NCBI GenBank assembly: GCA_964657885.1
Contig: CAZZWO010000109.1
Span: 1-9,700 of the forward strand
Length of the DNA stretch: 9,700 nucleotides
Direction: 5' to 3'
From: BOG-908 sp964657885
GTDB lineage: Bacteria; Pseudomonadota; Alphaproteobacteria; Acetobacterales; Acetobacteraceae
The notes under the pieces were generated by a model. That model saw only the letters and a list, made by a program, of their open reading frames with translations, had not been told where the DNA came from and ran no database searches. Shown one piece after another: positions 1-5,586 of this stretch (positions are counted from its first letter, which is position 1; the number at the start of each line of letters is the position of its first letter). The position numbers were made by a program, and so were the translations under genes.

Positions 1-820
1 TCTTGGCGCCGTTCACCTGCAACATGCCGTTGTGCAGCCACAAGCGGGCGAAGCGGCTGCCGGGGAACGCGCACAGGCTCTGCGCGCACTCGTTTTCATG
101 ATGCGGAAAGATCAGGTCGGAGCCGCCGCCGTGAATGTCGAACTCTTCGCCGAGGTAGCGCCAGGCCATCGCGCTGCACTCGATGTGCCAGCCCGGGCGG
201 CCGCGTCCCCAGGGGCTGTCCCAGCCCGGAAGCTCGGGCGGCGACGGTTTCCACAGCACGAAATCGCCGGGCTCGCGCTTGTAGGGGGCGACTTCCACCC
301 GCGCGCCGGCCAGCAGATCGTCCGGGCTGCGGCCCGACAGCGCGCCGTATTGCGGAAAGCTGGCCACCGAAAACAGCACATGGCCCTCGGCCGCATAGGC
401 ATGGCCGCCGGCGATCAGCCTGTCGATCACCTCGATCATCTCGGGCACGTGCGCGGTGGCCCGGGGCTCCACATCCGGCGCCCGGTTGCCGATCGCCGTC
501 ATGTCGTCGTGGAAGTCGGCGGTGGTGCGCGCCGTCACCGCGCCGATCGGCTCGCCGCTCTCACGCGCGCGGGCGAATATCTTATCGTCCACGTCGGTGA
601 TGTTGCGAACATAGGTCACGCGCGGGAACACATGGCGCAGCAGCCGGGCGACCACGTCGAACACCACGGTCGAGCGCAGGTTGCCCAAATGCGGCAGGTC
701 ATAGACGGTGGGGCCGCATACGTACAGCCGTACATGCGAGGGGTCTGCCGGAACGAAGCTCTCGCGCATGCGGGTGCGGCTATTGTGGAAAACCAGGTCG
801 CGCATCGTCGGGTTGGGCAT
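1..820 (-). CDS. cysS: Cysteinyl-tRNA synthetase, N-terminal part (cut by window edge)
   Basis: Class I synthetase that charges tRNA-Cys with cysteine in the cytoplasm. The window holds 273 codons from ATG at 820-818. The catalytic Rossmann fold opens with the strand LYVCGPTVY (about 32-40) and the HIGH-like motif PHLGN (43-47). The expected zinc ligands are all present: Cys35, Cys215 in the GWHIECSAM segment, His240 and Glu244 in the HHENE segment. The DVDDK segment lies near residue 76. Translation reaches NGAK at the window edge, so the KMSKS loop, helical bundle and anticodon-binding domain lie outside. The family is usually about 450-480 residues, so roughly 40 percent is missing by position, not by mutation. 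The ribosome-binding site is weak (GACGGGT close to the ATG), and Met6 is an alternative start. It is divergent from the Nramp-like gene across 151 bp. Family identity is near certain. Confidence 0.97.
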   Translation of the reverse strand, partial: MPNPTMRDLVFHNSRTRMRESFVPADPSHVRLYVCGPTVYDLPHLGNLRSTVVFDVVARLLRHVFPRVTYVRNITDVDDKIFARARESGEPIGAVTARTTADFHDDMTAIGNRAPDVEPRATAHVPEMIEVIDRLIAGGHAYAAEGHVLFSVASFPQYGALSGRSPDDLLAGARVEVAPYKREPGDFVLWKPSPPELPGWDSPWGRGRPGWHIECSAMAWRYLGEEFDIHGGGSDLIFPHHENECAQSLCAFPGSRFARLWLHNGMLQVNGAK

Positions 821-906
821 TGTGACCCGTCTTGTGGGCAAAATCGGATGCGTGCGCAATCGCGCGGCCGGCTGGCCTCCGCCGCTTCCGGCCGGCAGCT
901 TTCGCA

Positions 907-935
907 TTGACTTCGCCTCGGCAAGCGCCTAGCCA
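907..935 (+). promoter_or_regulatory. Possible promoter for the atypical Nramp gene
   Basis: TTGACT at 907-912 matches the -35 consensus at five of six positions. A 17-bp spacer leads to TAGCCA at 930-935, a poor -10 element. The predicted start would fall near 942, about 30 nt before the coding start and inside the dyad at 939-953. This is a sequence-only guess; the -10 match is weak. Confidence 0.3.
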
Positions 936-938
936 AGT

Positions 939-953
939 TGCGAATGGTTCGCA
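939..953. promoter_or_regulatory. Perfect 6-3-6 inverted repeat, candidate operator
   Basis: TGCGAA-TGG-TTCGCA is a perfect dyad of 6-bp arms with a 3-bp spacer. It lies 18 bp before the TTG start of the Nramp-like gene and over the predicted transcription start. A further half-site TTCGCA occurs at 901-906, and TTCGC recurs at 912-916. Its size and TGC...GCA ends resemble the dyads I recall for Fur/Mur-type regulators in alphaproteobacteria, which would suit a metal-transporter gene. The assignment to a regulator is inference; the dyad itself is directly visible. Confidence 0.45.
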
Positions 954-971
954 TCTGCAGGATGCTGGAGA

Positions 972-2246
972 TTGGATTACGTGCTCGAACAAGCCGACAA
1001 GTCCCGCCCGGCGCGGCCGGTCGCCACTACCCGCCTTGCCCGCGCCCTGGCGGTGTTCGGCCCCGGGCTGGTCGTCATGCTGGCGGACACCGACGTCGGC
1101 AGCGTCATCACCGCCGGCCAGAGCGGGGTGCAGTTCGGCTACCGTTTGCTGCTGCAACAGCTCATCCTGGTGCCGATCCTGTACATGGTCCAGGAGCTGA
1201 CGGTCCGGCTCGGCATCTTCACCGGCCGCGGCCATGGCGAGCTGATCCGCGACACGTTCGGCCGCTTCTGGGCGTGGTTCTCGGCGGTCGGTCTCGCCGT
1301 CGCCACCGCCGGCGCCCTGCTGACCGAGTTCTCGGGCGTTGCCGGCGTGGGCGAGCTTTACGGCGTGCCGCGCGGGGTCAGCCTGACGCTGGCCGCCGCC
1401 GCGCTGCTCGCGGTGGTGCTGACCGGGTCGTATCGCCGTGTGGAACGGGCGGCCATTGCTGTCGGCCTGTTCGAGTTCGCGTTTTTCTACGTGGCGTGGG
1501 CCGCGCATCCGGCGCTGTCCGATATCGGGCACGGCGCCGTCAGCATCCCGTGGCGGGATCCGGACTATTTGTACCTGTCGGCCGCGAACATCGGTGCGGT
1601 GATCATGCCGTGGATGGTGTTCTACCAGCAATCCGCGGTGGCCGATAAAAAGCTCCAGCCCGAGCACTACACGGCCGCCCGCTGGGACACAGCAGCCGGC
1701 GCCCTGCTGACACAGCTGGTGATGGCGGCGGTGCTGATCGCCTGTGCCGCCACCATCGGAACCCGCAACAGCCATGCGTCGCTCACCAGTGTCGGTGAGA
1801 TGAGCCAGGCGCTGACCCCGTTCATGGGCCAGTTCACCGGCAAGCTGGTGTTCTCGCTCGGCGTGCTGGGTGCCGGGCTGGTGGCGGCGATCGTTGCGTC
1901 GCTGGCACTCGCCTGGGGCGTCGGCGAAGTGGCGGGCTACCGGCGTTCGCTGGAGCTGAAGCCGTTGCAGGCGCGCTGGTTCTACGGCGTTTACGCAGTG
2001 TGCGTGGTGGCCGGCGCGTTCCTGGTGGCGCTATGGCCCAACCTGGTGTCGCTCAACGTTGCCGTTCAGGTAATGAACGCGTTGTTGCTGCCCCTGGTGC
2101 TCGGGTTCCTGATCGCGCTGGCGATCTTCAGCCTGCCGCCGGAACGCCGGCTCAAGGGGTGGTACATGTGGGTGGTCATCATCGTGTCCGCCCTGACCAC
2201 CGCACTCGGCGTGTTCGGCGGGCTGCAAGGCGCGGGACTGGTCTGA
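972..2246 (+). CDS. Atypical Nramp-family (SLC11-like) metal transporter
   Basis: Inner-membrane protein of 424 residues, mostly hydrophobic, with about eleven predicted membrane helices, as in the LeuT-fold Nramp family of divalent-metal/proton symporters. Helix 1 has the family frame GPGLVVML (30-37) followed by DTDVGS (39-44). Aligned with the canonical DPGN this gives D41-V42-G43-S44, so the Asp and Gly remain but Pro and the metal-liganding Asn are lost. Helix 6 reads GAVIMPW (208-214) against the usual GATVMPH. Ala209 and the metal-binding Met212 are kept, but the His is Trp, followed by FYQQSAV. The substrate may therefore differ from Mn/Fe; I cannot name it. The start chosen is TTG at 972, with CAGGA 9 nt upstream. 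GTG at 981, with GGAG 10 nt upstream, is almost as good and would shorten the protein by three residues. It is convergent with the Psp-like operon and divergent from cysS. Confidence 0.85.
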   Translation: MDYVLEQADKSRPARPVATTRLARALAVFGPGLVVMLADTDVGSVITAGQSGVQFGYRLLLQQLILVPILYMVQELTVRLGIFTGRGHGELIRDTFGRFWAWFSAVGLAVATAGALLTEFSGVAGVGELYGVPRGVSLTLAAAALLAVVLTGSYRRVERAAIAVGLFEFAFFYVAWAAHPALSDIGHGAVSIPWRDPDYLYLSAANIGAVIMPWMVFYQQSAVADKKLQPEHYTAARWDTAAGALLTQLVMAAVLIACAATIGTRNSHASLTSVGEMSQALTPFMGQFTGKLVFSLGVLGAGLVAAIVASLALAWGVGEVAGYRRSLELKPLQARWFYGVYAVCVVAGAFLVALWPNLVSLNVAVQVMNALLLPLVLGFLIALAIFSLPPERRLKGWYMWVVIIVSALTTALGVFGGLQGAGLV

Positions 2247-2253
2247 AACCAGC

Positions 2254-2288
2254 GGAGGAGAGGCGTCCCTTGCCCGCGCCCCTCCCCC
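2254..2288. terminator. GC-rich hairpin between convergent genes, possible terminator
   Basis: Arms 2254-2265 and 2277-2288 form a 12-bp stem around an 11-nt loop. On the minus-strand transcript pairing is complete if two G-U wobbles are allowed; on the plus strand those positions are A-C mismatches. It sits 8 nt after the Nramp-like stop and 13 nt beyond the Toastrack gene stop, which suits an end point for both. There is no strong U-tract: only TATTTT at 2303-2308 in the plus direction and TTT in the minus direction. The hairpin is clear; efficient intrinsic termination is doubtful. Confidence 0.4.
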
Positions 2289-2300
2289 ATTGGATGACGG

Positions 2301-3440
2301 CTATTTTAAATCGCGGAACTTGCGATTGAGGTCGAACTCGCGGGTTGTCACGTAGCTTTCCACGCGGCCGAGGCGCTGATCCAGGCGGGTGAGCAACTCG
2401 CCGACTGCAACAACGCCGGGGTGCGTCGATACCCCCGGATTCCTGGCGGCCGAACGCGAGCTGCGCGCCCGCCGTACGATGCGCCAAACGAAGAACAGCA
2501 TGACGACGGCCAACACTGCTGCAACCACATGGCCGAAGACGTGCGACGACCTCACCACGACCGCGCTGCGGCTGGAGCGGTCCGAAAGCTCGCCGGTCGA
2601 GACCCCACCAGCGGTGATCGTGCTGCTGCCGCTGCTGGACCGGTTGAGCTTGCCGGTTACTTGACCGAGCTTCACATCACCGCCGCCGCTGGCGCTCACG
2701 TTGCCGTCGCCCACGGTCGCCGCGACGGACAGGTCGCCCGACCCGCGAAGCCGGGCGTTGAGCGACGTGATGTTGCCGCCGCCGATCACCATGTCGCCCG
2801 AGCCGACGCTTTCGATGGCCACCGACGGTGCGGTGACCACCCCGACGGTGAGGTCCCCCGAACCGGTATGGCGCAGGCTCAACGGTCCCGTCAGCGCGCC
2901 GAGCCGGAGGTTGCCGCTGCCGTTCATCTCGGCGCTGGCCGGTCCGTCCACCGCGCCGACGACTGCGTCGCCATCGCCGGACATCGAGATCGCCAGGCTG
3001 CCGACATGCCCCGCCTTCAAATCCGCGCTGCTGGTCAGGGTGACGGTCAGCGGCGCCCCCAGATCGGCGACCTGCACCGACCCGTCGCCACGAGCGGTGA
3101 CGGTGACCGGCATGTTCGGCGAGACGGTGATGCGCAGCGATTCGAGGTCGCTGTCGCAGCCTGAAGTCCCGACGATGGCGGTCTGCCCCTCACGGACCGA
3201 CAGGCAGGATAGCGGCTGGTCCGCGGAAACCCGGAGCTGGCCGGACAACGAAGCATCGGTATCGATGACGACGCGCGACGAAAGGCTGGTGGTCAGGACG
3301 AGTTGCTCGCCCTGCAGGGTGCGCGTTTCGGCGGAAGCGGAGGTGGCCCATCCCAGACCGGCCGAAACCAAGGCCGGGATGATGAGTGTGGGGACAAGGC
3401 GGCGAATGACGCTGCGATGCGGCTTCACGGCGGTGCTCAC
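2301..3440 (-). CDS. Secreted Toastrack (DUF2807-like) protein with membrane anchor and PspC-like cytoplasmic tail
   Basis: A 379-residue protein with four visible parts. Residues 1-37 form a signal peptide: basic start, hydrophobic core LVPTLIIPALVSAGLGWA, likely cleavage after ATSASA. Residues 38-300 are a beta-rich periplasmic region with two cysteines (79 and 95) and a run of SGD/SGN turns every 19-21 residues, the pattern of DUF2807/Toastrack adhesin-like folds. One transmembrane helix follows (about 302-321), then Arg-rich positive-inside residues (320-329). The last 35 residues contain LDQRLGRVESYVTT and FRDL, which closely match my recollection of the PspC C-terminus (ExYVTSDTFxLxxxFRxL). 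The GTG start overlaps the pspB stop by 4 bp (GTGA), so translation is probably coupled. I infer a membrane-stress sensor or PspB partner that replaces canonical PspC; no catalytic residues are visible. The same frame stays open upstream to 3770, but that extension is not protein-like and would overlap pspB. Confidence 0.8.
   Translation of the reverse strand: MSTAVKPHRSVIRRLVPTLIIPALVSAGLGWATSASAETRTLQGEQLVLTTSLSSRVVIDTDASLSGQLRVSADQPLSCLSVREGQTAIVGTSGCDSDLESLRITVSPNMPVTVTARGDGSVQVADLGAPLTVTLTSSADLKAGHVGSLAISMSGDGDAVVGAVDGPASAEMNGSGNLRLGALTGPLSLRHTGSGDLTVGVVTAPSVAIESVGSGDMVIGGGNITSLNARLRGSGDLSVAATVGDGNVSASGGGDVKLGQVTGKLNRSSSGSSTITAGGVSTGELSDRSSRSAVVVRSSHVFGHVVAAVLAVVMLFFVWRIVRRARSSRSAARNPGVSTHPGVVAVGELLTRLDQRLGRVESYVTTREFDLNRKFRDLK
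2676..2981 (-). repeat. About 20-residue GSGD coil repeats within the Toastrack protein
   Basis: In the periplasmic part of the protein, SGD, SGN or GGD turns begin at residues 154, 175, 194, 214, 234 and 253. The spacing is 21, 19, 20, 20 and 19 residues. Each unit alternates short hydrophobic strands with the Gly-Ser-Gly-Asp turn. This is consistent with successive rungs of a beta-helix or Toastrack fold. The repeat lies in the protein; the DNA units have diverged and are not exact copies. Confidence 0.7.
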
Positions 3441-3661
3441 GCGCGCACCCGGGCACGCCAGCCGGGCGCGTCCTCGTCCAGCAGGCGCTCCAATGTTTCG
3501 ACCCGCTGTTCCAGCCGGCGCGCCACGTCCATCGCCCGGTCCAGTGCGGATTGGTCGCCAGGTGCGAGACCGCCCGTCGCGGGCATGCCCTGGCGGTAAT
3601 GCGCCCGCACCGCAGTCAGCACGACAACGAAGGTGAAGATGACGACGAGGTCCCAGTCCAT
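3437..3661 (-). CDS. pspB: PspB-like phage shock membrane protein
   Basis: A 74-residue protein, the same length I recall for E. coli PspB. One N-terminal transmembrane helix (residues 5-20, DLVVIFTFVVVLTAVR) is followed by a Gly/Pro-rich linker and an amphipathic coiled coil (about 38-62). The end, LERLLDEDAPGWRARVRA, closely matches the PspB signature of Leu-rich helix, LD-E-x-P-x-WR. In the classical system PspB sits in the inner membrane with PspC and relays envelope stress to PspA, releasing PspF. Here the next gene is a Toastrack protein with a PspC-like tail, overlapping by GTGA, so the two probably form a stoichiometric pair. Start ATG at 3661-3659 has AGGA 10 nt upstream. A sigma-54-type promoter lies upstream at 3766-3781. 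No pspA, pspF or canonical pspC is in the window. The family call is good; the link to a complete Psp response is inference. Confidence 0.8.
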   Translation of the reverse strand: MDWDLVVIFTFVVVLTAVRAHYRQGMPATGGLAPGDQSALDRAMDVARRLEQRVETLERLLDEDAPGWRARVRA

Positions 3662-3686
3662 GCCCCAACAATCCTGTTCTTGCCCT

Positions 3687-3728
3687 GGCGCCGGCGGCGC
3701 CGGCTGACAAGTGAGCCGAAGGCGCCGG
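3687..3728 (-). other. GGCGCCGG-type repeats forming a leader hairpin before pspB
   Basis: GGCGCCGGC occurs twice in tandem (3687-3695 and 3696-3704), and GGCGCCGG recurs at 3721-3728. Because GGCGCC is self-complementary, the minus-strand leader can fold either as a tight 6-bp stem with a 3-nt loop within 3687-3701, or as a longer hairpin joining 3721-3728 to the tandem copies. It lies 26-67 nt upstream of the pspB start, inside the transcript predicted from the sigma-54 promoter. It could influence translation or be a readthrough attenuator after gltX; no U-tract follows it. Confidence 0.35.
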
Positions 3729-3765
3729 TCCGATGGGTCTCAGTCTGTATCTGCTTCCTGGTGTT

Positions 3766-3781
3766 AGCATCCGCTGTGCCA
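3766..3781 (-). promoter_or_regulatory. Sigma-54 (RpoN) -24/-12 promoter upstream of pspB
   Basis: On the minus strand the segment reads TGGCAC-N5-ATGCT. Against the RpoN consensus TGGCAC-N5-TTGCW only one of eleven specified positions differs, and the invariant GG (-24) and GC (-12) are intact with correct spacing. The start would fall near 3755, giving a leader of about 94 nt to the pspB ATG. Enterobacterial psp operons are sigma-54 dependent and activated by PspF, so the site fits the gene behind it. By a rough count such a match would appear by chance about 0.3 times in a window this size on both strands, but far less often in this particular 230-bp gap and orientation. Confidence 0.65.
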
Positions 3782-3813
3782 GCGCGTCAGCCTAGGAGGC
3801 GCGGCTCTTTTTC

Positions 3814-3831
3814 GGCGGGAATGTGGCGGGA
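3814..3831 (-). repeat. GGCGGGA direct repeat one helical turn apart, upstream of the sigma-54 site
   Basis: GGCGGGA occurs at 3814-3820 and 3825-3831, an 11-bp period, about 60-76 bp upstream of the predicted sigma-54 transcription start. Same-face spacing is typical of protein-binding half-sites. A weak TTGT-N7-ACAA dyad lies at 3844-3858, about -96 from the predicted start, a usual place for an enhancer-binding protein. Neither matches an operator I know; both are listed as candidates only. Confidence 0.25.
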
Positions 3832-3892
3832 TGCACCAGAAAATTGTGTGCCGGACAACAAAGCAGAGACTGATCGATGGAGGCGGGCCTGC

Positions 3893-5227
3893 TTACAACA
3901 CGCCTAGACGCAACCGGGACGCCGTGCGGTCGTGACCTATCAAGGGCAACAGGGCGGCCAGCTCCGGTCCGTGGTCCTCGCCGGTCAGCGCCATCCGCAA
4001 CGGTGCGAACAGCGCCCGTCCGCGGCGCCCGGACGCCTCCTTCAGGGCGCCAGTCCAGGTGCTCCAGGTGCTGGTAGTCCAGGGTTCCGGCGGCAGGTGC
4101 GTCAGGGCGTCGCGCAGGAACTCGGACTCGCCCTCCAGCACCGGGGGGATCAGGTCGCCGGCCACCACGTCCCACCAATGGCGCGCTTCGCTCAGCAGGT
4201 CGAGGTTGCCGCGCACCGCTTCCCAGAAAGCCGGCGTGGCGTTGGCGGGCAACCGGTCCTGCACCTGCTCGAACGCGGCGGCGTGCAGCACGCGGCGGTT
4301 CAACGCGAGCAACTGCCGGATGTCGAACCGGGCCGGCGAACGCGACACCCGCGAGAGGTCGTAGCCGGCGGCAAGTTCGTCGAGCGAGAGCGGCTCGGGC
4401 GAGTCGCTGGTGCCCAGCCGCGCCAGATAGGCGACGAGGGCCACAGGCTCGATGCCGTCCTGCCGGAGCACGCGGAGGGAAAGCCCTTCCAGCCGCTTCG
4501 ACAGCTTGCCGCCATCGGTATCGACCAGCAGCGGCAGATGCCCGAACGTCAGTTTCGAGGGGTTGCTGTTCAGTGCGGAGAAGATGTCGAGCTGGATGCC
4601 GGTGTTGGTGACGTGGTCTTCGCCGCGGATGATGTGGCTGACCTGGCTTTCGATATCGTCCACCACACTGGTGAACGTATAAAGGTAGGTGCCATCGGCG
4701 CGGATCAGCACCGGGTCCGACACGCTGGGCAGTTTCACGCCGCGCCGTCCCAGCACCAGGTCGTTCCATTCGACCGTGGTGTCCGACAACTTGAAGCGCC
4801 AGTAGGGCGTTTTGCCGTTCGCCTCGGCCTGGGCACGCTGCTCCGGCGTCAGCTTCAGCATCGCGCGGTCGTACACCGGCGGCAGGCCGCGTTTGGCGCG
4901 CATGTCGCGCTTGTACCGCAGCTCCTCCTCGCTCTCGAAGCACGGGTACAGGCGGCCCGACGCGCGTAACCGGTCGGCGGCCGCATCGTAGAGCGGGATG
5001 CGGCTGCACTGCCGGAAGCTCTCGTCCCATTCGACACCGAGCCAGCGGAGATCGTGTTCGATCGCCTGTTCGTATTCGGGACGCGAGCGTTCGGCATCGG
5101 TGTCGTCGATACGCAACAGGAATTTGGCGCCATGCCGCCGCGCGAACAACGCGTTGGCAAGCGCGATGCGTGCGTTGCCGACATGCAGGAAGCCGGTCGG
5201 GCTGGGGGCAAAACGGACGCGCATCAT
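3893..5227 (-). CDS. gltX: Glutamyl-tRNA synthetase
   Basis: Class I synthetase that attaches glutamate to tRNA-Glu, and in bacteria lacking GlnRS also to tRNA-Gln. At 444 residues it is somewhat shorter than E. coli GltX (about 470). The N-terminus holds FAPSPTGFLHVGN (6-18) with the HIGH-like HVGN, then LLRIDDTD (37-44). RGEDHVTNT (201-209) precedes the KMSKS-like KLSKR (241-245), followed by the alpha-helical anticodon domain ending in ALTGEDHGPEL and LLPLIG. The insertion around residues 93-125 (YPCFESEEEL to VYDRAM) keeps one Cys and lacks a full zinc site, as in the short alphaproteobacterial form. ATG at 5227-5225 overlaps the upstream stop (ATGA), with GGGAG 5 nt before it; the adjacent second ATG at 5224 is equally possible. 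It is the last gene of the nadE group; 231 bp separate it from pspB. Confidence 0.95.
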   Translation of the reverse strand: MMRVRFAPSPTGFLHVGNARIALANALFARRHGAKFLLRIDDTDAERSRPEYEQAIEHDLRWLGVEWDESFRQCSRIPLYDAAADRLRASGRLYPCFESEEELRYKRDMRAKRGLPPVYDRAMLKLTPEQRAQAEANGKTPYWRFKLSDTTVEWNDLVLGRRGVKLPSVSDPVLIRADGTYLYTFTSVVDDIESQVSHIIRGEDHVTNTGIQLDIFSALNSNPSKLTFGHLPLLVDTDGGKLSKRLEGLSLRVLRQDGIEPVALVAYLARLGTSDSPEPLSLDELAAGYDLSRVSRSPARFDIRQLLALNRRVLHAAAFEQVQDRLPANATPAFWEAVRGNLDLLSEARHWWDVVAGDLIPPVLEGESEFLRDALTHLPPEPWTTSTWSTWTGALKEASGRRGRALFAPLRMALTGEDHGPELAALLPLIGHDRTASRLRLGVL

Positions 5228-5586
5228 TCGGGCTCCCGCCGTGGGTCGAGCGAGCGCCAATCGCGTTCGTCGCGCGTTGCAGGCTGGTAGGCGAAGTCGG
5301 AAAGTTCGTTGGCGGAGCGCCATCCACCTGGCGCGTCGAGCACTTCGGCATCCTCGCCGAACGCAAACCAAGCTTCCAGAACCTGGTCACGCTCCATGCC
5401 GGCGGCCCGGCACAACTCGACGCTGTCCCGGACATAGGCGCGGGCAAACGCGTTGGCCTGCATCACGGTCGGAAAACCCTTTACTTCCTCAACGATGTTG
5501 TCTTCCGCGCCGCCCGACATGTCGATGATGCGCACGCGCCAGCCACCCTCGGGCGCGAACAGGCCTTCCGCTCCGGTCCCGCTCAT
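5224..5586 (-). CDS. Unknown 120-residue protein between nadE and gltX
   Basis: I do not recognise this family. It is a small acidic soluble-looking protein with no signal peptide or membrane helix. The first third carries GGWRVRIIDMSGG and EEVKGFPTV, suggesting a short beta-sheet. A helix follows (about 42-62, MQANAFARAYVRDSVELCR), then a possible second helix with AWFAFGEDAEVLD, and a basic/acidic tail ending RDWRSLDPRREPE. The ATG overlaps the nadE stop (ATGA), and its own stop overlaps the gltX start (ATGA). The reading frame is thus constrained on both sides and the gene is very likely real and co-translated. Context suggests a housekeeping accessory role, but no reaction can be assigned. 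Confidence 0.75.
   Translation of the reverse strand: MSGTGAEGLFAPEGGWRVRIIDMSGGAEDNIVEEVKGFPTVMQANAFARAYVRDSVELCRAAGMERDQVLEAWFAFGEDAEVLDAPGGWRSANELSDFAYQPATRDERDWRSLDPRREPE

Noticed and set aside
2701..3636. 311-codon plus-strand frame antisense to the Toastrack and pspB genes
   Set aside because: The minus strand explains the region with a signal peptide, repeats, membrane helix and PspB signature; the plus frame shows none of these.
3441..3770. N-terminal extension of the Toastrack protein to ATG 3770
   Set aside because: The extension overlaps pspB in another frame, is low-complexity and Arg-rich, and would begin upstream of the predicted transcription start; the GTG at 3440 directly precedes a clear signal peptide.
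3786..3816. Hairpin AGCC...GGCT followed by CTTTTT on the plus strand
   Set aside because: The stem is only 4 bp and no plus-strand gene ends there, so a terminator call is not supported.
4019..4083. Possible frameshift near the gltX C-terminus (Thr/Trp-rich run)
   Set aside because: The frame returns directly to conserved GltX sequence (RRGRALFAPLRMALTG) without a shift, so the run is ordinary variation.
3932..4969. 345-codon plus-strand frame antisense to gltX
   Set aside because: GC-rich antisense artefact full of Arg, Gln and His, with no recognisable domain.
3792..5447. Open frame of about 550 codons on the minus strand over gltX
   Set aside because: It is a frame-shifted shadow of gltX and the small upstream gene: Arg/Ala/Pro-rich and without motifs, while the other frame gives a complete synthetase.
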